Of a stretch of 58,433 nucleotides of DNA, positions 25,847 through 35,652 are shown in pieces. Location: the NCBI RefSeq assembly GCF_009674765.1, contig NZ_WKKF01000018.1:1-58433 (forward strand), in the 5' to 3' direction. The notes below the pieces were generated by a model. That model had not been told where the DNA came from. It did not search any database and saw only the letters and a list, made by a program, of their open reading frames with translations. Origin of the DNA: Metabacillus idriensis (GTDB taxonomy: Bacteria; Bacillota; Bacilli; Bacillales; Bacillaceae). How positions within the stretch are numbered: the first letter of the stretch is position 1; the number at the start of each line of letters is the position of its first letter. A program made the position numbers and the translations under genes.

Positions 25847-26065
25847 TCTAGTTTCAGAATACCCCTAATTGAATGGTGAGGTGTGAAATTAGATTGGGAA
25901 TTTGGCATGAACGTTCACTCTGTATTTAACTTCTTCTAAGCCACTTTCAGATTTATGAAGTCTTTTTAGATATAGGGGTGTCCAATAAGTCCCATTTTGT
26001 TTTTCGGCCAAACAGCAAAACCTCAACCTGGATAAAACATCTTATTTCCATTAATATAATGTACA

Positions 26066-26110
26066 ACAAATTTGATGTATATTGTACCGCACAATGATGT
26101 ACATCATTTG
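26066..26110 (+). promoter_or_regulatory. Dyad upstream of the PRD regulator
   Basis: A perfect 16-bp palindrome (26093-26108, centre TGTACA) sits within a larger imperfect inverted repeat whose other arm is at 26066-26085. It lies about 80 bp upstream of the regulator start and could be an operator for the PTS regulator. No binding partner is shown. Confidence 0.5.
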
Positions 26111-26186
26111 TACATAAGGTTGTGATGAAAGCGGATACAAAACAAAACTTTAAAGTGCTACACTACATTCAAGAAGGAGGAACACC

Positions 26187-28244
26187 ATGATGCTTAGCGA
26201 TCGTTGCACGAAAATCCTGAATGAGCTGACAGGCAATCCAGGTGTTACGAGCATTGAATTGGAGGAAAATTACACGCTTACCCGAAGGCAGCTTGGATAC
26301 AGCATAGACAAAATCAATGATTGGCTGATGTTTAATAAACTTCCTCCCATAGGACGAACTAGTAAAGGTCATTTTGTCATTGATCAATCGGTGATTGCAA
26401 AATTAGGCGGAGGATATGAAGGGGTTTCAGCTGCTGCAGAGGCGGCAGTTCTTACCGAGGGTCAGCGAGTCCAGCTGATTATATTAATGCTTGCCGGATC
26501 GGCGGAGGAGTTATCGCTCAATCATTTCGTTTTTGAACTGGGGGTCAGCAAGAATACCATCCTTCTTGACTTGAAAAAGGCCCAAAGCTATTTAAACAGT
26601 TATGAGTTATTGATCCAGTATTCAAGAAAATACGGCTACCTTTTAACAGGGAAAGAATTTCAAATCCGCAAGCTGTTGATGGAAATAACGAATCTTGTCC
26701 TTCGAATGCATCATGGAGAAAACAGACTTCAAAAAATATCAGGGATTACTCAGGAGCAAATTGAAGATTTCACGAGAAAAATTGAAACGGTAGAGGAAAA
26801 GCTGAATTTAAGATTCACCGATGAAAAATTGAAATCGATGCCATATGTGCTGATTCTGATTCATCAGAGAGTAGATAAGGGGTATATTCTTGATTCGTTT
26901 TCCATCCAGTACGAGGAGCTTTCCAATACGAAGGAGTACAAAGCGACAGAAGAAATCCTCTCAGGTACCGGAGATATTCCAGTGGCGGAACGGCTGTTTA
27001 TTACGCTCCACCTGCTAACGGCGAATGTGTTTTCAACCAATCTTGTAAAAGATGAAACCGTGCCAAACCTCGTGCCGGCAATAGATCAGATGCTTCGGCA
27101 ATTTGAAAAGAGTGCCTGCATTTACCTGCAGGAGCGTGAGCAACTTTTAAGTAAGCTTTTGCAACATATAAAACCCGCGTACTACCGGATTAAATATCAG
27201 CTAACCGACACCATTGTCTATCAGGCTCCCTCAAGCAAGGAATTTAAAGAGTTGTATCATTTGACGAAACGTTCCATAGGTCCGCTGAAAGATCTGATTG
27301 GTCTTGAAATCCCCGAGAATGAGATTGCATATATTACGATGCTCATTGGGGGATGGATGAAGCGTCAGGGGGAAAGCATCGAAAAGAAAGTGAGAGCGAT
27401 TGTGGTTTGTCCGCAGGGTATATCCGTTTCAAGGCTGATGTTTAACGAATTAAGAGAGCTCTTCCCTGAATTCATCTTTTTGGATTACTTATCGGTGCGT
27501 GAGTTTCTGCATTACTCGCTGGATTATGATGTTGTATTCGCTCCTATTTATCTGGAAACCTACAAAAAACTGTTTGTTACAAAGACATTTCTAGGACGGG
27601 ATGAAAAGCATCAGCTTCGAAAACAAGTATTGCTTGCAGTGAACGAATATTTACCATCAGAAATTGATATAAACACCATCTTAAAAATGGTAGAAAAACA
27701 TGCCGTAATTCAACACAGGAGTGCACTTGCAGAGGAATTGACTAAATATTTTCATAGAGAAGATGCTTCTCCCTTTGTAGAGCAAGGCGTGGAGACCGAT
27801 CTAAATTTAGACCAGCTTATAATCCCTGAACATATTACACTTAGAGATTCAGTAGCTTCGTGGGAAGAGGCTGTTCGAATAAGCGCTGAACCGCTTATCC
27901 GGAGCAGGTGTATTCAGCCGGAATATGTGGATGCCATGATTGGATACAGTAAAAAAGATCCATATATCGTTATTGGACCAGATATTGCCATTCCCCATGC
28001 AGCACCAGAAGATGGAGCAAATCAGGTGGGAATGAGCCTGCTGAGAGTAAAAGAAGGCGTGCAGTATACACAAGACTACAGGATTCACCTGATTATTACG
28101 ATTTCAGCGGTGGACAAGCATCAGCATATCCATGCGCTGATGCAGCTCATGAGCTTGGCCGGTGCAAAGGAAGAGCGGGACAGCTTGATACATGCAGAAT
28201 CCGTTGAGGAAGCCTATCAAATGATCCAGTGCTATTCCAAATAA
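26187..28244 (+). CDS. PRD-containing transcriptional regulator with EIIB- and EIIA-like domains (MtlR/LicR type)
   Basis: A 685-residue regulator: N-terminal HTH domains (residues 1-180), PRD1 (LILIHQRVDKG with a phosphorylatable His), PRD2, an EIIB-like domain with Cys at about 408 (VVCPQGISVSRLM), and a C-terminal EIIA-like domain with His at about 604 (IAIPHAAP). PTS phosphorylation of these residues sets activity. In PRD2 the second His usually found in the AYI..H context is Leu (AYITMLIGG). The ATG at 26187 follows GGAGGAA. It precedes the Gat PTS genes and is their likely activator. Confidence 0.9.
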   Translation: MMLSDRCTKILNELTGNPGVTSIELEENYTLTRRQLGYSIDKINDWLMFNKLPPIGRTSKGHFVIDQSVIAKLGGGYEGVSAAAEAAVLTEGQRVQLIILMLAGSAEELSLNHFVFELGVSKNTILLDLKKAQSYLNSYELLIQYSRKYGYLLTGKEFQIRKLLMEITNLVLRMHHGENRLQKISGITQEQIEDFTRKIETVEEKLNLRFTDEKLKSMPYVLILIHQRVDKGYILDSFSIQYEELSNTKEYKATEEILSGTGDIPVAERLFITLHLLTANVFSTNLVKDETVPNLVPAIDQMLRQFEKSACIYLQEREQLLSKLLQHIKPAYYRIKYQLTDTIVYQAPSSKEFKELYHLTKRSIGPLKDLIGLEIPENEIAYITMLIGGWMKRQGESIEKKVRAIVVCPQGISVSRLMFNELRELFPEFIFLDYLSVREFLHYSLDYDVVFAPIYLETYKKLFVTKTFLGRDEKHQLRKQVLLAVNEYLPSEIDINTILKMVEKHAVIQHRSALAEELTKYFHREDASPFVEQGVETDLNLDQLIIPEHITLRDSVASWEEAVRISAEPLIRSRCIQPEYVDAMIGYSKKDPYIVIGPDIAIPHAAPEDGANQVGMSLLRVKEGVQYTQDYRIHLIITISAVDKHQHIHALMQLMSLAGAKEERDSLIHAESVEEAYQMIQCYSK

Positions 28245-28477
28245 GGGTAGCGTCCCGAATTTACAACGATAAGCTCTTTACAGCATTAAAAAAGAAGCAT
28301 TTAACAACAATAAGACTTTTGAAACAATTCATGAGAGACATTAGGGAGCATTAACGTAAAATCAGTTAAGTCCCTATAGATTAAACTCTATTGATACAAG
28401 GTTTTCTGTTTTACCGTTGTAAATGGTCAAATCCTCACGCTATCTTAAAGAGAAATTACGAATCAGGGGTGTACCAT

Positions 28478-28951
28478 ATGAGCAAATTGATTTTCAATGA
28501 ATCTCTTATTCTACTTGATGTAGAAGGTGATTCCGTAGAAAAAATACTAGAGACAGTTGCACAGAATTTAGCAAATCAAAAATTAGTTAAGGAGAGCTTT
28601 ATTTCCGCCATCATTCAACGAGAAAAGGAATTTGCCACGGGACTACCAACAGCAGGAGTTTCTGTAGCCATTCCCCATACGGATGTGCATCACGTCATTG
28701 CAAAATCAATCAGTGTGGCTGTATTGAGAGAGCCGGTTGATTTTGGGGTGATGGGAAATGACAGCGAGACAACACCCGTCCAAATCATCTTTATGTTGTC
28801 TATGGATGAAGCTCATTCCCAGCTTTCGCTGCTGCAGAATCTCATGCAGATTTTCCAGGATGGAGACGTTCTGAAGTGGCTTGTGAACCAAAAGGATAAA
28901 TCAGAAATTAAGAAGCTGCTGGAAAGAAAATTAGAATTCGAAATTAATTGA
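28478..28951 (+). CDS. gatA: PTS Gat-family EIIA component
   Basis: A 157-residue EIIA of the fructose/mannitol/galactitol superfamily. The phosphorylation site is the His in VAIPHTDVHH at about residues 62-65. It receives phosphate from HPr and passes it to EIIB. The start is the ATG at 28478, 6 nt after AGGGGTG; the frame extends upstream to 28391 without a ribosome site. Confidence 0.9.
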   Translation: MSKLIFNESLILLDVEGDSVEKILETVAQNLANQKLVKESFISAIIQREKEFATGLPTAGVSVAIPHTDVHHVIAKSISVAVLREPVDFGVMGNDSETTPVQIIFMLSMDEAHSQLSLLQNLMQIFQDGDVLKWLVNQKDKSEIKKLLERKLEFEIN

Positions 28952-28975
28952 GATATAAAAACAGGAGGGCTTAAA

Positions 28976-29260
28976 ATGGCAAAAAAACAAGTATTGGTAG
29001 CATGCGGAGCAGGAATTGCAACATCAACGGTAGTAAACAGCGCAATTGAGGAAATGGCAAAAGAAAATAATCTGGATGTTAATCTAGTCCAGCTTAAAAT
29101 TTCCGAAGTGGGAGCCTATGAGGATACAGCTGATTTATTGGTGACGACCGCCATGACGAAAAAAGAGTACAGGTTCCCTGTCATCAATGCCCGCAATTTC
29201 CTTACGGGAATCGGAGTGGAAGACACGAAGAAAGAAATTTTAGAAGCTTTGAAAAAATAA
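28976..29260 (+). CDS. gatB: PTS Gat-family EIIB component
   Basis: A 94-residue EIIB. The N-terminal active-site loop VACGAGIATSTVV holds the phosphorylatable Cys at residue 10, as in GatB/SgcB proteins. It follows gatA by 24 bp with AGGAGG in front and phosphorylates the polyol during transport by EIIC. Confidence 0.93.
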   Translation: MAKKQVLVACGAGIATSTVVNSAIEEMAKENNLDVNLVQLKISEVGAYEDTADLLVTTAMTKKEYRFPVINARNFLTGIGVEDTKKEILEALKK

Positions 29261-29336
29261 AAGATAAAATGCGAATTGACCGACATAGATAAGAAGATTT
29301 TATAAATTTACACATCTCTGTAAGGGGGGCATTTTC

Positions 29337-30596
29337 ATGCAAGCATTTGTTGATTTTATCCAGGGATTTTTAGATTTGGGTGCCACCGTTATTTTGCCAG
29401 TGGCCATCTTTCTACTCGGTCTGCTTTTTGGCCAAAAACCAGGAAAGGCTTTTCGTTCCGGGTTGACCATTGGGGTTGCATTTGTCGGGATATTCCTTGT
29501 TATTGATTTACTGACCAAAAATCTTGGGCCGGCTGCCCAAGGGATGGTGGACCGGTTGGGGGTGCAGTTAAACGTCATTGATGTGGGATGGCCAGCGACT
29601 TCCTCTGTTGCTTGGGCCTCTGTCGTAGCGGCATTCATCATTCCGATTGGACTGTTTGTTAACGTTGTGATGCTCTTGACCAAGACGACTAAAACGATGA
29701 ATGTAGATATCTGGAATTATTGGCATTACACTTTTATGGCCGCTTTGGTCTACACCATTTCAGGAAGCATTGTTCAAGGACTAATCGCAGCTGTGCTGTT
29801 CCAAATTGTATGCCTTAAGATAGCAGACTGGACACAGCCGATGGTCAGTGAATTCTATGATATGCCAGGGGTATCGGTAGCCACCGGGAGTACGATTTCA
29901 TATGCACCGTTTATTTTCCTTATTAAGGGGATTCAAAAGGTTCCAGGGCTGAACAAGTTGAACGCCGATCCGGATGCAATTCAAAAACGGTTTGGTATTT
30001 TCGGAGATTCGATGGTTATGGGTTTGATTCTAGGTGCTGCCATTGGAGCATTGGCAGGATACGGCGCCGGCCAGATTGTTGAAATTGGAATGGCGATGGC
30101 AGCCGTCATGGTGCTGATGCCTCGCATGGTTAAGATTTTAATGGAGGGATTGATGCCGGTTTCTGAATCGGCTCGCACCTGGCTGAACAAACGGTTCGGA
30201 GACCGCGAAATTTATATTGGACTTGATGCAGCGGTTCTGCTCGGACATCCTTCCGTCATTGCTACTGCGCTCATTTTAACACCGGTGACGGTTCTGTTGG
30301 CGGTTATTTTACCAGGCAATGCCGTCCTTCCTTTCGGCGATTTGGCCACTATTCCTTTTGTTATCGCCTTTGTAGTTGGCGCTGCCAAAGGGAATATTAT
30401 TCATTCAGTCATCGTAGGAACAATTATGATAGCGCTTTCTCTATATATGGCAACAGACATTGCTCCGATATTTACCGATATGGCAAAGGGTGCTGAAATA
30501 AACTTGCCGGAAGGCTCTTCAATGGTATCAAGCATAGACCAAGGCGGTAACTTAGTGAACTGGGTAATCTGGAAAGTTTTCTCCTTATTTAATTAA
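29337..30596 (+). CDS. gatC: PTS Gat-family EIIC permease
   Basis: A 419-residue membrane permease with 9-10 helices. Family features include LGATVILPVAIFLLGLLFG near the start, the NVIDVGWPATSSVAWAS segment and DIWNYWHYTFMAALVY. It resembles GatC/SgcC more than other EIIC classes. It imports and phosphorylates a polyol such as galactitol, though the exact sugar is not certain. The start follows GGGGGG. Confidence 0.92.
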   Translation: MQAFVDFIQGFLDLGATVILPVAIFLLGLLFGQKPGKAFRSGLTIGVAFVGIFLVIDLLTKNLGPAAQGMVDRLGVQLNVIDVGWPATSSVAWASVVAAFIIPIGLFVNVVMLLTKTTKTMNVDIWNYWHYTFMAALVYTISGSIVQGLIAAVLFQIVCLKIADWTQPMVSEFYDMPGVSVATGSTISYAPFIFLIKGIQKVPGLNKLNADPDAIQKRFGIFGDSMVMGLILGAAIGALAGYGAGQIVEIGMAMAAVMVLMPRMVKILMEGLMPVSESARTWLNKRFGDREIYIGLDAAVLLGHPSVIATALILTPVTVLLAVILPGNAVLPFGDLATIPFVIAFVVGAAKGNIIHSVIVGTIMIALSLYMATDIAPIFTDMAKGAEINLPEGSSMVSSIDQGGNLVNWVIWKVFSLFN

Positions 30597-30619
30597 TACA
30601 TGCTTGGAGGGTATACACA

Positions 30620-31645
30620 ATGAAAACACTGTCTAAAACAGAACAGGGCTTTGGACACTTGGCAATTCAGGAAAAACCAGTACCATCGCCTGGAAAGAAT
30701 GAAGTAAAAATTGAAGTGAAATACGCTGGTATCTGCGGTTCAGATATTCATACGTATGAAGGCCATTACAGGGTGGCGGTGCCTGTTACGCTCGGGCATG
30801 AGTTTTCCGGTGTTGTAGCGGAAGTTGGTGAAGAGGTAACTGAATTTAAACCGGGTGACCGTGTGACGTCCGAAACGACTTTTTATATTTGCGGCGAATG
30901 CCGATATTGTCAATCCGAAGACTATAATTTGTGCACTCTTCGTAAAGGATTGGGAACGCAGCAGGATGGAGCTTTTGCTAAATATCTGATAGCCCGTAAA
31001 GACAGTGTCCATCTGCTTCCTGAGCGTGTGGACTTCAAATCAGGTGCTATGACTGAACCTTTGGCGTGTACCTATCACGCAATTGCAAAGACTGAGATCA
31101 ATCAAGGAGATCTCATTGTAGTAATAGGTCCTGGACCAATCGGATTGCTCGCTGCTCAAGTGGCCAAAGCCCGTGGAGGAAAAGTTATCATTACTGGGCT
31201 GACGAATGATAAGATCAGGCTGAATAAAGCTAAGGAGCTAGGAATTGACTACGCAGTCAATACCCAAGAAGAGAATGTAAAGGATCTTGTAAACCAATTA
31301 ACAGATGGTTATGGCGCTGATGTCGTTCTTGAATGCTCCGGTGCGGTTCCTGGTGCAAAACAGGGACTTGATTTGCTTCACAAAAAAGGCCAGTACGCTC
31401 AGGTTGGACTTTTTGCAAAATCTGAAATTCCTTTTGACCTTGAAAAAGTCATTCAGAAAGAGATTAGGGTGGTAGGAAGCAGAAGCCAAAATTCGGCGGA
31501 CTGGGAACCATCACTTGCTCTGATGAATGAAGGAAAGGTCAATGCAAAGGCACTGGTAACCCATGAATTTTCAATTACCCAATGGAATGAAGCGTACCAA
31601 GCCATAAAAAGCGGTGAAGCGATTAAAGTATTGCTGAGACCTTAA
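30620..31645 (+). CDS. Zinc-dependent polyol dehydrogenase (sorbitol/iditol DH-like)
   Basis: A 341-residue medium-chain dehydrogenase. The catalytic zinc site is in GICGSDIH and LGHEFSG; the structural zinc Cys cluster is ICGECRYCQSEDYNLC; the NAD motif is VIGPGPIGLLAAQVAKA. It probably oxidises the phosphorylated polyol or a related sugar alcohol. It follows gatC by 24 bp with GGAGGG in front. Confidence 0.9.
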   Translation: MKTLSKTEQGFGHLAIQEKPVPSPGKNEVKIEVKYAGICGSDIHTYEGHYRVAVPVTLGHEFSGVVAEVGEEVTEFKPGDRVTSETTFYICGECRYCQSEDYNLCTLRKGLGTQQDGAFAKYLIARKDSVHLLPERVDFKSGAMTEPLACTYHAIAKTEINQGDLIVVIGPGPIGLLAAQVAKARGGKVIITGLTNDKIRLNKAKELGIDYAVNTQEENVKDLVNQLTDGYGADVVLECSGAVPGAKQGLDLLHKKGQYAQVGLFAKSEIPFDLEKVIQKEIRVVGSRSQNSADWEPSLALMNEGKVNAKALVTHEFSITQWNEAYQAIKSGEAIKVLLRP

Positions 31646-31663
31646 ATAAGGAGTGGTGAAGAA

Positions 31664-31822
31664 ATGATTGACGGACTCTTAAATTTCATGCTGGGACCCT
31701 TAAGGGGAATCAGCCATTTCTATTTCCAAAATCAGGTCGTTTTCAACTTAATTATTGTAGGATTAGCCTCAGGCAAACTCCTTTTTGGAAAAAAGAAAAG
31801 GACTGTTAATTCAGAATCGTAG
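31664..31822 (+). CDS. Small membrane protein between the two dehydrogenases
   Basis: A 52-residue frame (MIDGLLNFMLGPLRG...) with AAGGAGTGG in front, one hydrophobic segment (FNLIIVGLASGKLLF) and a basic tail GKKKR. It lies tightly between the two dehydrogenase genes, 18 bp from each neighbour. It may be a minor subunit or folding helper of the PTS. I do not recognise a family. Confidence 0.6.
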   Translation: MIDGLLNFMLGPLRGISHFYFQNQVVFNLIIVGLASGKLLFGKKKRTVNSES

Positions 31823-31839
31823 AAAGCCGGGTGATTAGA

Positions 31840-32946
31840 ATGAGAGCTTTAAAATTGTACGGAAAACAAGATCTGCGCTTTGAGGAGAACGCCCCTATGC
31901 CTGTCATTGAAAATGAGGACGACGTCATCATAAAAGTAAAGTCAGCAGGGATCTGCGGTTCCGATACTTCCAGATACAATAAGCTTGGTCCATATGTGCC
32001 CGGGATGACATTCGGTCATGAATTTGCCGGAGAGGTAATAAAAACAGGCCCTGCAGTGACGGGGGTGAAACAAGGGGACCGGGTAGCGGGATGCCCAGCC
32101 TTTGTGTGCGGAAAATGCGAAAGCTGTCGCAGAGGAGAACCGGCACAATGCGAGAAACTTCAGGTCATCGGGGCTTACAGGCCAGGTGCTTTTGCAGAAT
32201 ATACAACTTTGCCTGAAAGTCATGTAATTCTTTTACCAGACAACGTAGATTATGACAGTGCGGCACTGATAGAACCCTCCGCCGTCGTCGCACGCGGCTT
32301 CTACCATACGAATATCCGCCCCGGGGCAGAGGTGGCGATTATGGGGGTCGGCAGCATCGGCTTGCTTGCCGTGCAATGGGCTAAAATTTTTGGGGCGAAG
32401 AAAGTATACGCCATTGATATTGACGAACGGAAACTACAAATTGCCAAAGAACTTGGTGCAGATGTAACCATTAATTCACTGAACGCCCCACCTTATGAAA
32501 TGGTAATGAAATATACGAAAGACCGGGGTGTTGATTTGGCTATAGAATCAGCGGGTTCTCCTGTAACCTCCGAGCAGGTCTTTGCGTTGCCTCGAAAAGG
32601 TGGGGAAGTTGTTTTCATGGGGATCCCGTATGCAGGTATCCATATTGAACGGTTCTTTTTCGAAAAGATTGTCCGTAATGAACTAAAAGTATACGGATCC
32701 TGGAATGCCATCTCTAACCCTTTTCCAGGTAAAGAATGGACTTCCACTATTCACTATTTAAGCACTGGGCAAATCCAATCCGGCCCGATGATCTCACATC
32801 GGCTTTCATTGCAGGATGGCCCGGAAGCTTTTCGTAAAATAACCAATCGGGAACTGCATTCGGTAAAAGTAATTTTTCATCCCGAAGAAATGCGGAGCAA
32901 GCTGAAGAATCATGAATCAGAGGGTCAAGTTGGAATTAGGAACTAA
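31840..32946 (+). CDS. gatD: Galactitol-1-phosphate 5-dehydrogenase-like zinc dehydrogenase
   Basis: A 368-residue medium-chain dehydrogenase with zinc ligands in GICGSDTSRY and FGHEFAGE, the structural cluster VCGKCESCRRGEPAQC, NAD motif IMGVGSIGLLAVQ, and the GatD-like GSWNAISNPFPGKEW late in the chain. With the Gat PTS components this supports oxidation of galactitol-1-phosphate to tagatose-6-phosphate. No aldolase or kinase for tagatose is in the window. The start is the ATG at 31840 behind a weak GGGTGA site. Confidence 0.88.
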   Translation: MRALKLYGKQDLRFEENAPMPVIENEDDVIIKVKSAGICGSDTSRYNKLGPYVPGMTFGHEFAGEVIKTGPAVTGVKQGDRVAGCPAFVCGKCESCRRGEPAQCEKLQVIGAYRPGAFAEYTTLPESHVILLPDNVDYDSAALIEPSAVVARGFYHTNIRPGAEVAIMGVGSIGLLAVQWAKIFGAKKVYAIDIDERKLQIAKELGADVTINSLNAPPYEMVMKYTKDRGVDLAIESAGSPVTSEQVFALPRKGGEVVFMGIPYAGIHIERFFFEKIVRNELKVYGSWNAISNPFPGKEWTSTIHYLSTGQIQSGPMISHRLSLQDGPEAFRKITNRELHSVKVIFHPEEMRSKLKNHESEGQVGIRN

Positions 32947-32997
32947 GAAGGAGCTCCCAGAAAGTCAGTTAAAACTGACTTTCTAGGAGCTCCTTTC
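32946..32997. terminator. Bidirectional terminator between gatD and rep
   Basis: Long arms of about 22 bp (32948-32969 with 32975-32995, one mismatch and a short A-rich loop) separate two convergent genes. The stem ends in TTTC on the plus strand. Confidence 0.8.
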
Positions 32998-33004
32998 AAA
33001 TTGG

Positions 33005-34852
33005 TTAGATGTTTATTAGTGATTCTTTTTCTTTTAGCCAATTGAGCATCTTTAAATCATTATTTTTGTTTTGTCTCTTGTTTTCCCTGCGGATATACCT
33101 TGAAAGTGTCGTGTGAGAAATGCCAATTTCAGATGCAGACTGCCGAATACTGATGTTCAGTGCCTGGATCATTTCCTGCATAGCGGTCGGAGACAGCGTA
33201 ATTTCCGTATCGGTATCTGCCTCGGAAAAATGAAAACTCTGTTGCGCGTACTCTTCTTTATGAATCATATTTGCCGGAATTGATTCGATTGATGCAGCTG
33301 TTTGCAAATTGCCAATTGTTTCTGGCTTATATGAATCTGAAATTTGAGTTGCACGCTCATAGTCACTGTGGTGCATTTGTTGCTTGATGCTACTCATAAT
33401 TTTATCCTCAAGGCTGTTGCCCGTATTTTCCAGAAGGTTTTTCTGGTTTTCCTTAATCACGATATCAGTCGGAAGAAGCACGATGCTCAGCTTGCTCCAG
33501 TAATTTTTTACCCAGCCCTTTTTTCCGACTTTCTCTTCTGCAATTTCCTCTGAATACGCCCAGGATTTTATGACATCATCTTTTTGAAGTTCATCAAGCA
33601 CTGTTTCGAATTTATCCCTTATCTGAACTCCATTGTAACGTGCGGATATGTCCATTACTTTGAGTAGGGTAGCAACTTTAAAAGGCTGCTGGAGTGTCTT
33701 TTTCATCGTGCGTATTTTCCATTGAAGGTTCAAATAACGCGTTAATCGCTTTTGCTCTCTCTGTGTAAAGTGGCTGTATTGAAACACTTTAAGATCAAGG
33801 AGGCCGATGGATCTGTTTGGTCCGACGAGATATGGGGTCAGGATTGACGTCGGCTTCACTTGAACCGCATATATTCCTTTTGCTTCTCCCGTTTTTTTGT
33901 CATACGCCACTCGTATCTTACCGATTTCAAACATACGCTGGAAATCCTTAAAATTATAGAGCTCATTTTCTTGCATCTCTTGCGTGTTGAGCACTTTAAC
34001 CTTTTGGTCTCCAAGAGATATCCATATGCTTGAGAGGGCTGCTACCCGTTTCATGATATTGAAACGGTCTTCTTCCCTGAAATCGAGCACTCTTCCGTTT
34101 GACGTCCTCTTTTTTAAGTTTCTAAGCCGCAGTGCATCACTGCTGTGAAATTCAATGTATCCGTCACTGCTCCTAGGGGATACCATCCATAAGTATGTAA
34201 TAAGGTCAAAGAGATCTGCTGTCATTTCATCTAAAGAATTTATGGTTGAACCAATCATCTCAAGCCACATTGCTTGCTGTTCAGTTGTTACTTCAGCGAT
34301 CGACGTTTCATATGGCCTCAGTTCAGCAAGACCTTTCACTTTCCCACGATTATCTATAATTTCAGTCGCAAGGTGTCCGGTTTCATTCTCTTTGAATTCT
34401 TTTTTCTTCGTTACAATATCTCTCATCAAATGAAAGTCTATATCCATGCTGCCGTATATATAATCCCGGTCTAATGCTTCAGTAATCTTTTCCTCATTCA
34501 GGCTCCGTTTAATTTCATCGTTTGGAAACTCATTGATGAAGTGACCTGCCAGAATAATCCTAATGGTTTCGCTGTATTTTTCAACGCCTTCTCTAATCAA
34601 TTTCTTAGTAATATGTTTTTCACAATACAGGGTTTGAGTAAATAAATAGAATAATGCCCGAAAGCTTGGGCGCATTTCTTCACATGGTGATTGATGCCTG
34701 TACTCAAAATCCGTCATTTCGAATGCATCTTTTTTCCAGTGATTTTTTATGTAAGGCCTGTCATCAAACAGATGCTTCGTTTCTTCATATATCGCTATTT
34801 TCAAAAGTTCATAATTTAATATGAGAGAGTCAGAGATATCCGTATACCTCAT
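33005..34852 (-). CDS. Plasmid replication initiator (Rep) with C-terminal HTH
   Basis: A 615-residue protein. It matches no small rolling-circle Rep; size, position beside an iteron field and divergence from a primase support a theta-type initiator similar to Rep proteins of large Bacillus plasmids. The C-terminal region (about residues 568-594, SIRQSASEIGISHTTLSRYI) is a helix-turn-helix probably contacting the iterons. The start is the ATG at 34852, 8 nt after AAAGGA; the frame begins upstream at 34876. The N-terminal fold was not identified. A truncated copy of the HTH lies at 25197. Confidence 0.8.
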   Translation of the reverse strand: MRYTDISDSLILNYELLKIAIYEETKHLFDDRPYIKNHWKKDAFEMTDFEYRHQSPCEEMRPSFRALFYLFTQTLYCEKHITKKLIREGVEKYSETIRIILAGHFINEFPNDEIKRSLNEEKITEALDRDYIYGSMDIDFHLMRDIVTKKKEFKENETGHLATEIIDNRGKVKGLAELRPYETSIAEVTTEQQAMWLEMIGSTINSLDEMTADLFDLITYLWMVSPRSSDGYIEFHSSDALRLRNLKKRTSNGRVLDFREEDRFNIMKRVAALSSIWISLGDQKVKVLNTQEMQENELYNFKDFQRMFEIGKIRVAYDKKTGEAKGIYAVQVKPTSILTPYLVGPNRSIGLLDLKVFQYSHFTQREQKRLTRYLNLQWKIRTMKKTLQQPFKVATLLKVMDISARYNGVQIRDKFETVLDELQKDDVIKSWAYSEEIAEEKVGKKGWVKNYWSKLSIVLLPTDIVIKENQKNLLENTGNSLEDKIMSSIKQQMHHSDYERATQISDSYKPETIGNLQTAASIESIPANMIHKEEYAQQSFHFSEADTDTEITLSPTAMQEMIQALNISIRQSASEIGISHTTLSRYIRRENKRQNKNNDLKMLNWLKEKESLINI

Positions 34853-34905
34853 GTAAATCATCCTTTCTTCATTCAATGAAGATCAGAGTGCGAGTGAGGA
34901 TAAAA

Positions 34906-35554
34906 TGCACCAGTCCACTTCATTATAACAACAGCCGGGATTGCTGTGTACAAAAAATGCACCAATATAGAGTGAAATGCACCGGATTATTCAGAATTAG
35001 GACCAAATTCGACATATAATGCACCAAATACATGCTGAAATGCACCAAATACTACACACGTTCCGCTGAAATGAGTAAATTGGTTTACACATACGGGGAA
35101 AGTGGTGCACAAAAACCAAATGTACATTATGAGCGGAAGTTGTATAGTATTTTCGTATAAAAAACTGCACCATTTGAATGCAGTGAGCGGAACCTGTTTA
35201 GAAAGAAACCCTGGTGTATCACGTTTAATTAAGAAAAAATGCAATTTTGCACCAAGATGATTCAAGTTATCTACGGGAGATCGTTATTTTGAGCGAGACC
35301 TGTATCCAATAAATGCACCACTGAAGAGAAGATAAGAGCGGAACCTGTTTATTAAGAAAATAGCTTGTATTCCTTTTATTCGTTGATATAAAAGGATTTT
35401 TTGAACTGCTGGAGAATAGACTCAATCCTTAAAAGTGGTGCATTCTAAAAAAACTGGTGCAAAAGTTGAGCGAAACCTGCATAACAAAAAAAAATAAACT
35501 TTTTTTCAATCCCTTGGGGCTCTTAGCTTCAGGGGTGTTTTTGATTTTGGTGCA
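34906..35554. other. Putative plasmid origin of replication with two iteron families
   Basis: The heptamer TGCACCA occurs 11 times exactly in either orientation (34906, 34958, 35020, 35041, 35103-, 35166, 35248, 35314, 35436-, 35455-, 35548-) plus one near copy at 34978. A second motif, consensus GAGCGRAACCTGTWTA, occurs at 35131, 35185, 35291, 35336 and 35468. An A/T block follows at about 35485-35510. It lies between the divergent rep and primase genes, as expected for an oriV. No functional evidence is available. Confidence 0.85.
35371..35402 (+). terminator. Terminator-like hairpin inside the origin
   Basis: The arms tccttttat and ataaaagga (9 bp) have an 8-nt loop and are followed by TTTTTT. 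It lies within the iteron field where no protein gene ends, so it may end a short control RNA or block incoming transcription. Confidence 0.6.
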
Positions 35555-35652
35555 TTTTGCTTAGAGAGCGCCCTTTGGCAAATTTCGATTTCGATATACT
35601 TATTACAGCAAAATATTCCAATAAATTTAAGAGATTTAGGAGGGTGATTAAA

